In this document: one piece after another, positions 42,436 to 52,746 of the stretch
How positions within the stretch are numbered: position 1 is the stretch's first letter
Layout: the number at the start of each line of letters is the position of its first letter
Source of the DNA: Pseudomonadota bacterium
Lineage (GTDB): Bacteria; Pseudomonadota; Alphaproteobacteria; Rhizobiales; Rhizobiaceae
Assembly (NCBI GenBank): GCA_023457435.1
Contig: JAEWLS010000045.1
Location: forward strand, 1 to 64,000
DNA length: 64,000 nucleotides
Direction of reading: 5' to 3'
Position numbers and translations under genes: made by a program
Notes under the pieces: generated by a model
What the model saw: the letters and a program-made list of their open reading frames with translations, nothing else
What the model was told of the DNA's origin: nothing
Databases searched by the model: none

Positions 42436-43686
42436 CTACTTCGTCGGCGCGTTGAGCGAGCGGAAGAGCACGCCCCTTTCGGCAACCAGGACGCAGCCAA
42501 GACCGAGCACGGCGGTGAAGAAGTAGCCTGCCGCGAGTGGCGTCGTCGTCCCGTCGAAGGCCTGGCCGATAAGTGCGCCGACGATGCCCGAGCCGATCGT
42601 CGTGATGAAGCCCTGCACGGACGATGCCGCGCCGGCCACGTGACCGACCGGCTCCATCGCCATCGCGTTGAAGTTGGAGCCGATCCACGAGAAGTGGATC
42701 ATCGCGAGCCCGAACAGCCCGGTGAAGAGCCAGAGCGGCAGCGGTCCGGCAAACCACGACAGCGCAAGCGACACGGCGTTGACGACGATGAAGCCCATCA
42801 GCGCGGTGTGCGAGAGGCGCCGCATGCCGTAACGGCCGACCATCCGCGAGTTGAGGAAGTTCGACACCGCCATGAAGCCGGCGACGACTCCGAAGAAGAC
42901 CGGGAAGAGCGCACCGACGCCGTAGATGCCTTGGTAGATCTGCTGCGCCTGGTTGATGAAGCCGAACAGCGCGCCGAACATGATCGTCATCGCCAGCGTG
43001 TACCAGAGCGAGCGGCGCGTGGTGAGCACGATGCGGAAGGCGTCGAGCGTTGCGGCAACCGTGAACGGGCGCCGATACTCCTCGTGCAAGGTCTCCGGCA
43101 TGCGCAGCCAAGTCCACAGCGCGATCAGCGTGGTCAGCACGCCCATCATGATGAAGATCCAGTGCCAGTCGTAGGCGAGCATGATCAGCTGGCCGATGCC
43201 GGGCGCGATGATCGGCACCACCATGAACACGACGAAGACGAGCGACATGACCTCGGCCATGGCACGACCGCCGAACGCGTCGCGCACTGCCGACACCGCG
43301 ATGACCCGCGTCGAGGCGGCACCGAAACCCTGGATGACCCGCAGGACGAGCATGAGCGTGAAGCTCTCGACCGCCGCCGCCGCGAATGACGCGACGATGT
43401 AGACGGCAAGGCCCGCGATGAGCGGCGGCTTGCGCCCGAAGCGGTCGGACAGCGGACCGAACACCAGCGTCGCGATGCCGAGACCCGCGATGTAGGCCGA
43501 GATCACATACTGTCGGGTGTTCTCGTCGGCGACGCCCAGACTTTCGCCGATCTGCTGCAGGCCCGGAAGCATGACATCGATGGCGAGCGCGTTGACCGCC
43601 ATGAGCGCCGCGACGATCGCGATGAACTCCCAGCGGGCGATCGGCAAGCGATAGGCGCTTGCAGCCGGCTTGACCTGCTGATCCAT
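42436..43686 (-). CDS. MFS drug exporter, Bcr/CflA type
   Basis: A 416-residue, 12-segment inner-membrane antiporter. Motif A between segments 2 and 3 is GPLSDRFGRKPPLIAG, and LRVIQGFGAASTRVIAVSAV gives motif B/C of drug:proton exporters. SFAAAAVES and FGGRAMAEVMSLVFVVF fit the Bcr/CflA group. Substrates cannot be predicted. ATG 43684-43686 follows GAGG; a frame to 43707 adds seven residues. Confidence 0.88.
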   Translation of the reverse strand: MDQQVKPAASAYRLPIARWEFIAIVAALMAVNALAIDVMLPGLQQIGESLGVADENTRQYVISAYIAGLGIATLVFGPLSDRFGRKPPLIAGLAVYIVASFAAAAVESFTLMLVLRVIQGFGAASTRVIAVSAVRDAFGGRAMAEVMSLVFVVFMVVPIIAPGIGQLIMLAYDWHWIFIMMGVLTTLIALWTWLRMPETLHEEYRRPFTVAATLDAFRIVLTTRRSLWYTLAMTIMFGALFGFINQAQQIYQGIYGVGALFPVFFGVVAGFMAVSNFLNSRMVGRYGMRRLSHTALMGFIVVNAVSLALSWFAGPLPLWLFTGLFGLAMIHFSWIGSNFNAMAMEPVGHVAGAASSVQGFITTIGSGIVGALIGQAFDGTTTPLAAGYFFTAVLGLGCVLVAERGVLFRSLNAPTK

Positions 43687-43704
43687 GGAAATGCCTCGAT
43701 AGCG

Positions 43705-43737
43705 CAAAAAGCGAAGAAGCGCCGGGGCTGCCGGCGC
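43705..43737 (-). terminator. Rho-independent terminator of grxD
   Basis: On the minus strand GCGCCGG pairs with CCGGCGC around a 5-nt loop (43719-43737) and is followed by TTCTTCGCTTTTT. It lies between the grxD stop and the MFS start. Confidence 0.75.
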
Positions 43738-43782
43738 CTTAATTCAATACTTAGGGGCCGCGATGGCGCCGGCCAGCCTTCC

Positions 43783-44118
43783 TTACGAGGCCGCCTTGGC
43801 GGCGACGCCCTTCTCGGCCATGAAATCCTGCAGTTCGCCGGCCTGGAACATCTCGCGGACGATATCGCAACCGCCGACGAACTCGCCCTTCACGTAAAGC
43901 TGGGGGATGGTCGGCCAGCTCGAATATTCCTTGATGCCCTGGCGAAGCTCGTCGGACGACAGCACGTTCACGCCTTTGTAGTCGACGCCGAGATAGTCGA
44001 GAATCTGCACGACCTGACCGGAAAAGCCGCACTGCGGGAAGCCGGGCGTGCCCTTCATGAAGAGCACGACGTCGTTCGACTTCACTTCCGAGTCGATGAA
44101 CTCGTTGATCGCGGTCAT
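43783..44118 (-). CDS. grxD: Monothiol glutaredoxin
   Basis: A 111-residue Grx4-type glutaredoxin with the single-cysteine motif CGFS at C30 (GFPQCGFSG), plus SWPTIPQLYVKGEFVGGCDI for glutathione binding. These proteins carry a [2Fe-2S] cluster and work with BolA in iron-sulfur trafficking and iron sensing; bolA is two genes upstream. ATG 44116-44118 follows AAAGGA. Confidence 0.95.
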   Translation of the reverse strand: MTAINEFIDSEVKSNDVVLFMKGTPGFPQCGFSGQVVQILDYLGVDYKGVNVLSSDELRQGIKEYSSWPTIPQLYVKGEFVGGCDIVREMFQAGELQDFMAEKGVAAKAAS

Positions 44119-44240
44119 TGTCGATATCCTTTCGGCGCCGGGTTCAAGGCCCGGGTGAATGGTTGATTGCAACCTATGTATTGCGTCGCCCGGTCGCGCG
44201 CAACGATCGCGGCTGCATAGCTCGCGCGGCGACGTATCGC

Positions 44241-44516
44241 CTAGCGGCGTGCCTTACCGGTGCGCAACGACTTGCGGTGCTTCGCCGTCTTGGTCGCGAC
44301 ACGGCGGCGCTGCGGGGTGGCGCGGCTTGCGTTCGAGCGGGCGCGGCTCACCTGGCGCTTGGCGCGCTTGGTTGTCCCGGAAGCGGCGCGTCGCGTCGCC
44401 GTGCTTGCGGAGGCGCGGCGCTTGCGACGCGAGGCGCGCTTTCGCGTTCCGAGCGTCTTGCCGACTTCGCGCAGGATTCCGTCGAGGACGGCGGACAGTG
44501 TCTCGGTGATAGCCAT
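44241..44516 (-). CDS. Very basic low-complexity protein, 91 residues
   Basis: Starts with a normal helix (MAITETLSAVLDGILREVG), then about 70 residues very rich in Arg, Lys, Ala, Ser and Thr, without acids. The composition is like histone H1 or the AlgP/PhcA-type tails, so nucleic-acid binding is the obvious guess. A clear AGGAGA lies seven bases before the ATG, which supports a real gene. It sits between bolA and grxD, all on one strand; a link to their function is unproven. Confidence 0.65.
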   Translation of the reverse strand: MAITETLSAVLDGILREVGKTLGTRKRASRRKRRASASTATRRAASGTTKRAKRQVSRARSNASRATPQRRRVATKTAKHRKSLRTGKARR

Positions 44517-44538
44517 TCGCGTTCTCCTGTCGATGCGC

Positions 44539-44772
44539 CTACTCGGGCGCGCTGGTCTGCAGCGCCAGCGCGTGCAGCGCGCCGCCCATGTTGCCCTTCA
44601 GCGCCTGGTAGACCATCTGGTGCTGCTGCACACGGCTCTTGCCGCGAAAGCTCTCGGCGACGACTTCCGCCGCGTAGTGGTCGCCGTCCCCCGCGAGATC
44701 GCGGATGGTCACGCGCGCGTCCGGAATGGCATCGCGGATCAGGCGCTCGATGTCGCGGGAGTCCATCGGCAT
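44539..44772 (-). CDS. BolA family protein
   Basis: A 77-residue BolA-like protein of the IbaG/BolA2 group: IERLIRDAIPDARVTIRDLA, then the loop GDGDHYAAEVVAESFRGKSR with conserved H, and HQMVYQALKG. It partners with monothiol glutaredoxin on a shared [2Fe-2S] cluster. Two start codons fit (44772 and 44766). It lies 10 bp after purL and before grxD, a standard Rhizobiales order. Confidence 0.92.
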   Translation of the reverse strand: MPMDSRDIERLIRDAIPDARVTIRDLAGDGDHYAAEVVAESFRGKSRVQQHQMVYQALKGNMGGALHALALQTSAPE

Positions 44773-44782
44773 GGAGTGTGTC

Positions 44783-47011
<2,229 letters not shown>

Positions 47012-47093
47012 GGAATGGTCCGGCGCGGGTTTCGCCCCGCTTAGCAAAAGGCTGCGCCGCGCGACACCGCGCAGCGGCGAAAAACCACAGGCG

Positions 47094-47486
47094 TCAGGTA
47101 CAGGCGGCCGATCCGGACGACCAGCGCTGCACATCGGCCGAGATGCGGGCGGCGCCCGAACTGGCCATGAGCGGGCCATAGGCCGAAACCCGCGCCGGCC
47201 GGCCCGAAGCTTCGACGACGAGCTGCGGCAGCCCGCCTATATTGCCGCGCGGTACGGCGAGTATGCGCGGCTTGCCGCTGTGCGAGGTTAGTTCCGGCGA
47301 CATCGCCAGACCCTTGAACGCCGGATCGCTGCCGCCGAACCAGCACTTCTGCGCTGCGACCGCCACGCGCTCCATGGTCGACAACGCCGAATCGTCGCCC
47401 GTTCGCGAAGCCGGCTCGGGGACCGACGCGCTCTGGCAGGCGGCGAGAGCGAGAAAAGCGAGAACGGGGCTGAGGCGCGAGATCAA
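47094..47486 (-). CDS. Small predicted lipoprotein
   Basis: A 130-residue protein with a lipoprotein signal: MISRLSPVLAFLALAACQSA, lipobox LAAC with Cys17. The mature part has no family I know. It starts with TTG that overlaps the purQ stop (TTGA at 47483-47486), so it is probably translated by coupling from purQ. It lies between purQ and purL. Role unknown; likely inner or outer membrane, periplasmic side. Confidence 0.7.
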   Translation of the reverse strand: MISRLSPVLAFLALAACQSASVPEPASRTGDDSALSTMERVAVAAQKCWFGGSDPAFKGLAMSPELTSHSGKPRILAVPRGNIGGLPQLVVEASGRPARVSAYGPLMASSGAARISADVQRWSSGSAACT

Positions 47487-48151
47487 GCGGCAATGCCCAG
47501 GACGCTCTCGAACAGCGGACGGCCGTCGCTGCCGCCATGCGCATCCTCGATGAGGTTTTCCGGGTGCGGCATCAGCCCGAGCACGTTGCCCCGAGCATTC
47601 ATGATGCCGGCGATGTCGTTGACCGAGCCATTCGGGTTCGTGCCTTCGGCATAGCGGAAGACGACCTGGCCGCCGTCCTCGATGCGCTTCAACGTGTCCG
47701 CGTCGGCGAAAAAGTTGCCGTCATGGTGGGCGACGGGGCAGCGGATCACCTGGCCGTGACGATAGCGGCGCGTGAACGCGGTGTTGGCATTTGCAACCTG
47801 AAGTTTGACTTCCCGGCAGACGAATCTGAGCGATGCATTGCGCATCAAGGCGCCGGGGAGCAGCCCGGCCTCGAGCAGGATTTGGAAGCCGTTGCAGACG
47901 CCGATGACCGTGACGCCCTTCTCGGCCTTCTCGGCGACTGCGCGCATCACCGGCATCCGCGCCGCGATGGCTCCGCAGCGAAGATAGTCTCCGTAGGAAA
48001 AGCCGCCGGGGACGACGATGAGGTCGACATCGGGGATTTCGGTGTCCGTCTGCCAGACGGTGACCGGCGGCCGTCCGGAAATCTTGGTCAGGGCCGCGAT
48101 CATGTCGCGGTCGCGATTGAGGCCGGGGAGGAGTACGACGGCGGATTTCAT
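47483..48151 (-). CDS. purQ: Phosphoribosylformylglycinamidine synthase subunit I (glutaminase)
   Basis: A 222-residue class I glutamine amidotransferase subunit. Catalytic C86 in VIGVCNGFQILLEAGLLPGA; His and Glu in GLMPHPENLIE. It provides ammonia to PurL. Its ATG overlaps the stop of the coiled-coil gene upstream (ATGA at 48148-48151), and its stop overlaps the lipoprotein start. Confidence 0.95.
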   Translation of the reverse strand: MKSAVVLLPGLNRDRDMIAALTKISGRPPVTVWQTDTEIPDVDLIVVPGGFSYGDYLRCGAIAARMPVMRAVAEKAEKGVTVIGVCNGFQILLEAGLLPGALMRNASLRFVCREVKLQVANANTAFTRRYRHGQVIRCPVAHHDGNFFADADTLKRIEDGGQVVFRYAEGTNPNGSVNDIAGIMNARGNVLGLMPHPENLIEDAHGGSDGRPLFESVLGIAA

Positions 48152-48402
48152 TCGGGTGTGTACGGAGTTTGTTTTTCAGCGAGCTCGCGCAGTTCAAGCC
48201 GATGCTCGATGCGGTCGAGGCGATCGTCGTGACGCGCGAGGATTCCGTAGATGTTGTGAATGTCGCTCTGGATCGAGACGATATGGCCGCGAACGACATT
48301 GATCTCGCGCTTCACTTCACCAACGTCCTGCCGAAGTTCGGAAAGCTGATGGTTCATTCGCTTCAGCAGCTCATACATCAGTTCGTTCGTGATTTCGGCC
48401 AT
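48148..48402 (-). CDS. Coiled-coil protein inside the purine operon, 84 residues
   Basis: Nearly the whole protein is one long amphipathic helix (LLKRMNHQLSELRQDVGEVK, then INVVRGHIVSIQSDIHNIYG and DDRLDRIEHRLELRELA) with regular heptads, so it should form a coiled coil. No family role is known to me. It lies between purS (10 bp) and purQ (4-bp overlap), both tightly coupled, so it must be expressed with the FGAM synthase subunits. It may be an assembly factor or merely a passenger. Confidence 0.75.
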   Translation of the reverse strand: MAEITNELMYELLKRMNHQLSELRQDVGEVKREINVVRGHIVSIQSDIHNIYGILARHDDRLDRIEHRLELRELAEKQTPYTPE

Positions 48403-48412
48403 CCCTGCAACC

Positions 48413-48652
48413 TCAGGTTACAGAGACACTGTAGTTCTCAATCACCGTATTCGCCAACAGCTTCTCGCACATGGCCCTCAGTGCGTCCTCGGCGGCAGCC
48501 TTGTCGCTCCAGTCGAGCTCGACGTCGAACACCTTGCCCTGGCGCACCGAGCCGACGCCGTCAAAACCGAGCGTTTTCAGGGCACCTTCGATGGCCTTGC
48601 CCTGCGGGTCGAGCACGCCGTTCTTCAGTGTGACGGTAACGCGCGCCTTCAT
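48413..48652 (-). CDS. purS: Phosphoribosylformylglycinamidine synthase subunit PurS
   Basis: A 79-residue PurS: MKARVTVTLKNGVLDPQGKA, ALKTLGFDGVGSVRQGKVFD and CEKLLANTVIENYSVSV are all typical. It forms the dimer that bridges PurQ and PurL. Its ATG overlaps the purC stop by one base (TGATG), giving coupled translation. Confidence 0.95.
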   Translation of the reverse strand: MKARVTVTLKNGVLDPQGKAIEGALKTLGFDGVGSVRQGKVFDVELDWSDKAAAEDALRAMCEKLLANTVIENYSVSVT

Positions 48653-49467
48653 CAGTGGACGCTGCCCTTGCCGCCCTTGCCGGCCGGTCCGTCGTCGGAA
48701 CCGCCGGAGACCAGCACCGGGCCGGTCGGCCGAGGCGGCTCGTTCTCGTTCATGATGCCGAGGCGGCGCGCCACTTCCTGATAAGCCTCCACGAGGCCGC
48801 CCATGTCGCGGCGGAACCGATCCTTGTCGAGCTTGTCCTGGGTGTTGATGTCCCACAGCCGGCATGAATCCGGGGAGATCTCGTCGGCGACCACGATCCG
48901 CATCATGTCGCCTTCCCACAGGCGGCCGCACTCGATCTTGAAGTCGACGAGCTGGATGCCGACGCCCAGGAACAGGCCGGACAGGAAATCGTTCACGCGG
49001 ATGGCGAGCGCCATGATGTCGTCGATTTCCTGCGGCGACGCCCAGCCGAATGCCGTGATGTGCTCCTCGGAGACCATCGGATCGTCGAGCTTGTCCGCCT
49101 TGTAGTAGAACTCGATGATCGAGCGCGGCAGCACCGTGCCTTCGTCGAGGCCGAGGCGCTTGGCCAGCGAACCCGCGGCGATGTTGCGTACCACGACCTC
49201 GAGCGGGATGATCTCCACCTCCTTGATCAGCTGCTCGCGCATGTTGAGGCGGCGGATGAAGTGAGTCGGGATGCCCATCCGGTTGAGATGGGTGAAGAGG
49301 TGCTCGGAGATCCGGTTATTGAGCACGCCCTTGCCGTCGACGACCTCGTGCTTCTTCTTGTTGAAGGCGGTGGCGTCGTCCTTGAAGAACTGGATCAGCG
49401 TGCCCGGCTCGGGTCCCTCGTAAAGGATCTTGGCCTTGCCTTCATAGATGCGGCGCCTGCGGTTCAT
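48652..49467 (-). CDS. purC: SAICAR synthase
   Basis: A 271-residue enzyme that joins aspartate to CAIR. It begins MNRRRRIYEGKAKILYEG, with IIPLEVVVRNIAAGSLAKR and LVDFKIECGRLWEGDMMRIV in the ATP and substrate site. Compared with the usual 254 residues it has a tail of about 20 residues rich in Gly, Ser and Asp after RLGIMNENEPPRP. First gene of the leftward purC-purS-x-purQ-x-purL operon. ATG 49465-49467 follows AGAGAG. Confidence 0.95.
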   Translation of the reverse strand: MNRRRRIYEGKAKILYEGPEPGTLIQFFKDDATAFNKKKHEVVDGKGVLNNRISEHLFTHLNRMGIPTHFIRRLNMREQLIKEVEIIPLEVVVRNIAAGSLAKRLGLDEGTVLPRSIIEFYYKADKLDDPMVSEEHITAFGWASPQEIDDIMALAIRVNDFLSGLFLGVGIQLVDFKIECGRLWEGDMMRIVVADEISPDSCRLWDINTQDKLDKDRFRRDMGGLVEAYQEVARRLGIMNENEPPRPTGPVLVSGGSDDGPAGKGGKGSVH

Positions 49468-49702
49468 GGCACTCTCTGGCTTGCTGCGGACGGCGCCGCG
49501 TAGCCGCGGGACATCCGTCGTGATCAAAGCCGGTTCCTATAGCAATCGTTAAGGGCGCTCAATGCCAAACGGGGGCAGGGAACGTCCGTCAACCGGTTAT
49601 GGAAGGCGCGACAGGTGCGCATATTGACCGCGGCGCGGCCTTTTGGTTCATGCGCTTTCGACCCATATGTTGCTGCGACGATCTGTTTCGGAGGACTTGA
49701 CG

Positions 49703-50023
49703 ATGACCAGCATGAAGGACCGCCAGGACGGCTTCGAGCGCAAGTTCGCCCATGACGAGGAAACGCGCTTCAAGGCTACGGCGCGGCGCAACAAGCTGCT
49801 CGGCCTGTGGGTTGCCGGCGAGATCGGCAAGACCGGAGATGCCGCCGAGGCCTATGCCCGCGAGGTCGTGAAGTCGGACTTCGAGGAAGCCGGCGACGAG
49901 GACGTGTTCCGCAAGGTGCGCGCCGACCTCGAGGCTGCCGGTTCCACGCACTCCGAGCATCAGATCCGCCGCCGCATGGATGAACTGATGGCAGAGGCGA
50001 TCCAGCAGATCACCAGCGCCTGA
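49703..50023 (+). CDS. F1-ATPase inhibitor zeta subunit (DUF1476)
   Basis: A 106-residue helical protein: MKDRQDGFERKFAHDEETRF and ARRNKLLGLWVAGEIG match the alphaproteobacterial zeta subunit, whose N-terminal segment blocks rotation of the F1F0-ATP synthase in the hydrolysis direction. ATG 49703 follows GGAGGA. Monocistronic, with its own terminator; divergent from purC. Confidence 0.9.
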   Translation: MTSMKDRQDGFERKFAHDEETRFKATARRNKLLGLWVAGEIGKTGDAAEAYAREVVKSDFEEAGDEDVFRKVRADLEAAGSTHSEHQIRRRMDELMAEAIQQITSA

Positions 50024-50032
50024 GGCGCACCG

Positions 50033-50062
50033 AGGCCGCCGTCCGGGCGGCCTTTCGTTTTT
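50033..50062 (+). terminator. Rho-independent terminator after zeta inhibitor gene
   Basis: AGGCCGCC (50033-50040) pairs with GGCGGCCT (50046-50053), loop of five, then TTCGTTTTT. Confidence 0.88.
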
Positions 50063-50090
50063 CCGGCGACGACCGGCGAGGGGGACCGAC

Positions 50091-50852
50091 GTGAACCTGC
50101 GCGAGCGCTTCGAGCGCAACGAGACGACCTTTACCGCCTGGTCGAGCCTGCCGGAGCCGCTTGCCATCGAAGTGCTGGCCGGTACGGCGTTCGATTCGGT
50201 CACGCTGGACATGCAGCATGGCGCGCACAGCGAGGACAGCGTCATGCGCTGCCTGCCGCCGGTGGTGGCCAGGGGCAAGACGGCGATCGTGCGCATCCCG
50301 GTTGGCCGGTTCGACGCCGCGAGCCGCGCGCTCGATTTCGGCGCCGATGCGGTGATCGCACCGATGATCAATTCCGCCGCGGACGCAAGGGCGTTCGCAT
50401 CGTTCATGAAGTATCCGCCGATGGGCGACCGTTCATGGGGGCCGACCATCGCGCTCGGCCGCCGCGGCGTCACCGGGCCGTCCGTGCTGGCGGAAGACAA
50501 CAGGCGCACCATGGCCCTTGCCATGATCGAGACGCGCCAGGCGTTTGACGCCCTTGACGAGATCGTTGCCGTCGACGGCATCGACGGCATCTTCGTCGGG
50601 CCATCGGACCTGTCGCTGACCTGGTCGAACGGCGCGCGCGTCGCGGCCGATTCGCCCGACATCGTGCCCGCCGTCGAGCGTGTCGCCGAGGTCTGCAAGG
50701 CCGCCGGCAAGCTCTGCGGCATCTACCTGATGGACGTCGCGGCCGCCGGGCGCCTGACGCGCACCGGCTACCGCCTGTTCGCGATCGGCGCCGAGGTTCG
50801 CCTCATCAACGCGGGCGCCGACGCGCTGCTTTCGACCGCCAAGGCTAGCTGA
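50091..50852 (+). CDS. HpcH/HpaI-type aldolase
   Basis: A 253-residue class II pyruvate aldolase of the HpcH/HpaI fold. Marks: FDSVTLDMQHGAHSEDSV, VRIPVGRFDAASRALDFGAD, MIETRQAFDALDEI (metal ligand Glu) and GIFVGPSDLSLTW. It would cleave a 2-keto-3-deoxy acid or similar into pyruvate and an aldehyde. Starts at GTG with GAGGGGG upstream. No catabolic neighbours, so substrate is open. Its end overlaps the convergent hydrolase by 8 bp. Confidence 0.87.
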   Translation: MNLRERFERNETTFTAWSSLPEPLAIEVLAGTAFDSVTLDMQHGAHSEDSVMRCLPPVVARGKTAIVRIPVGRFDAASRALDFGADAVIAPMINSAADARAFASFMKYPPMGDRSWGPTIALGRRGVTGPSVLAEDNRRTMALAMIETRQAFDALDEIVAVDGIDGIFVGPSDLSLTWSNGARVAADSPDIVPAVERVAEVCKAAGKLCGIYLMDVAAAGRLTRTGYRLFAIGAEVRLINAGADALLSTAKAS

Positions 50853-51390
50853 GCTTCACCAGGAACTGCGCGAAGGCCATGGAGCCTTCCGGCCACGGTC
50901 CGAAGCCTGCCTCGCTGTCGATGTGTCCGGCCTCGCCGGCGTCGAGGAGCAGGGCTCCCCACTGCTGCGCCATGACGTCGGCGCGCTCGTAGCTGCAGGC
51001 TGGATCGTTGCGGCTGGCGACCAGCATTGCCGGAAACGGCAGGCGCGACGTGTGCGCCGGCCAGCCATGCGGCGAAGACACCAGCGCTCCGTCGCCGGCA
51101 TCGTGCGGCGCGGCGAAGAATGCCCCCGCAACGCGGGTTCGCAGGTCGGGCAGGGCCGCAAGCGCGGCGGAGATGCCGTGACCGTGCGCCACGAGCACGA
51201 CGGGCTTTTCCGCGGCGTTGACCGCCTCGGTGACCGCGGCGACCCAGGCGGCGCGCTCCGGTGCATGTTGCGCATGCGGGAGCACGAACCGCCCGGTCGA
51301 CAGCCGTTGCCGCCAGCGCCACTGCCAATGGTCCGGCGGCGGCTCCGACAGGTCCGGAAGGAACAGGATGTGTGCGTCTCTGACTTTCAT
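50845..51390 (-). CDS. RBBP9/YdeN-like hydrolase lacking the nucleophile serine
   Basis: A 181-residue protein of the RBBP9/YdeN alpha/beta-hydrolase family: ILFLPDLSEPPPDHWQWRW, then ASRNDPACSYERAD and AGHIDSEAGFGPWPEG give the acid and histidine regions. At the nucleophile elbow the expected GHSxG reads AHGHG (residues 68-72), with Gly70 where serine should be. It is therefore probably not a serine hydrolase, unless a shifted residue serves. Otherwise it looks like an intact, full-length gene. Confidence 0.8.
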   Translation of the reverse strand: MKVRDAHILFLPDLSEPPPDHWQWRWRQRLSTGRFVLPHAQHAPERAAWVAAVTEAVNAAEKPVVLVAHGHGISAALAALPDLRTRVAGAFFAAPHDAGDGALVSSPHGWPAHTSRLPFPAMLVASRNDPACSYERADVMAQQWGALLLDAGEAGHIDSEAGFGPWPEGSMAFAQFLVKLS

Positions 51391-51524
51391 CGCCGCGATG
51401 TAGCGGGGGCACGGCAGTGAAACAACCGTCGGTCGTGTACTAAAGCTGAACGCGCTGTCGCTGAACAGCGCGCTTGCGTTGACGATCCTTCGGTCCGATC
51501 TTTACGGCAACGATGGAGATCATC

Positions 51525-52331
51525 ATGCAAGAACTTCCCTTTGCAGCCACGACGCCGGTGAGCATTTCGCGCGTCGGCCTTCGCGCCCGCGACGCCGACA
51601 AGGTCGCGGATTATTACAAGGCAGTGCTCGGGCTGGTCGAAACCGGCCGCAGCGGCAACACGATCCGGCTTTCGGCCGGCGATCGCGAACTGCTCGAGAT
51701 CGAAGGCTCGGCCGCGCTCGATCCTGACGATCCGCGCAGCGCCGGCCTTTTTCACACGGCCTTCCTCCTGCCGACGCGGCGCGACCTGGCGCGCTGGGTG
51801 CAGCACGCCATCGACAAGCGCATTGCGGTCGACGGTGCGTCCGACCACCACGTATCCGAGGCCATCTACCTGCATGACCCGGAGGGCAACGGTATCGAGA
51901 TCTATGCCGACCGGGACCGCAAGAACTGGTCGTATCCGAACGGCACGCTGAAGATGGGAACCGATGCGCTGAACTTCGGCAGCCTGATGCAGGAAGTGGG
52001 ACAGGGCGACGAAGGATGGACGGGCGCGCGCGACGGCACTGTCGTCGGTCACGTGCATCTGCGCGTCGGCAACACGCGCGACGCCGAGCAGTTCTGGAAC
52101 GGCGACATGGATTTCGACACCGTGGTCAAGTACGGACCGCAGGCGGTCTTCCTGTCGACCGGCGGCTACCACCACCACATTGGCGCCAATTCCTGGCAGA
52201 GCTCGGGTGCCGGCCCGCGCCGCATCGACACGACTGGGCTCGGCTTCGTCGAACTCTCCGCGAAAGGCGCTGCATCGGCCCGCGAGGACGTAGACCCCTG
52301 GGGCAACGTGATCAGGACCGTGGGGGCTTAG
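51525..52331 (+). CDS. VOC-family dioxygenase/glyoxalase-like protein
   Basis: A 268-residue protein with two vicinal-oxygen-chelate domains, of the CatE type. ISRVGLRARDADKVADYYKA opens domain 1, with LFHTAFLLP and YLHDPEGNGIEIYADR as metal regions; GHVHLRVGNTRDAEQFW opens domain 2, with YHHHIGANSW. This layout suggests an extradiol catechol dioxygenase-like metal enzyme. Substrate unknown. ATG 51525 has GGAG six bases upstream; ATG 51513 would add four residues. Confidence 0.86.
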   Translation: MQELPFAATTPVSISRVGLRARDADKVADYYKAVLGLVETGRSGNTIRLSAGDRELLEIEGSAALDPDDPRSAGLFHTAFLLPTRRDLARWVQHAIDKRIAVDGASDHHVSEAIYLHDPEGNGIEIYADRDRKNWSYPNGTLKMGTDALNFGSLMQEVGQGDEGWTGARDGTVVGHVHLRVGNTRDAEQFWNGDMDFDTVVKYGPQAVFLSTGGYHHHIGANSWQSSGAGPRRIDTTGLGFVELSAKGAASAREDVDPWGNVIRTVGA

Positions 52332-52335
52332 GCTA

Positions 52336-52746
52336 TCAGGTGTTGGTGAAAGGATTGAATGTCGTGACGCCAAAGCCATCGAAATCGCGAAGGTTGCGGG
52401 TCGCCACCGTGAGGTCATGCCGGAGCGCAGTGGCGGCTATCAGGCCGTCTTCGTAAAGATGTGCGCTCTTGCGGTGCATGATCCGCCCCCAAATTCGAAA
52501 CGTCTCGCCGTCGACGGGAAGGACGTTATGGGTGCGCATGACCATGTCCGCCCATGCTTCGATCTCCGCGGCCCTCTCCCTGTCCTGGGCCCGTGTGATC
52601 TCGATGCCGGCCTGCAGTTCACCCAGAGTGACAGCGGAGAGGAACATGGCGTCGTCGTCGATTCCGGACATCCAGTCCAGCACTGCGCCATGGGGCCTTT
52701 CGCGGCGCAGTTCCGATACGACGTCGGTGTCCAGCAGGAACATCAA
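52336..52746 (-). CDS. PIN-domain toxin, VapC/FitB type
   Basis: A 136-residue PIN ribonuclease. Acidic site residues are in FLLDTDVVSELRRERP (first Asp), LGELQAGIE (Glu) and YEDGLIAATALRHDLTVATR (Asp residues), all present, so it should be active. It ends FDGFGVTTFNPF, as in FitB. It is the second gene of the toxin-antitoxin pair, ATGA-coupled to the antitoxin. Confidence 0.92.
   Translation of the reverse strand: MMFLLDTDVVSELRRERPHGAVLDWMSGIDDDAMFLSAVTLGELQAGIEITRAQDRERAAEIEAWADMVMRTHNVLPVDGETFRIWGRIMHRKSAHLYEDGLIAATALRHDLTVATRNLRDFDGFGVTTFNPFTNT

Noticed and set aside
44118..44240. Extra gene between the basic protein and grxD
   Set aside because: Frames here are antisense or too short and have no RBS.
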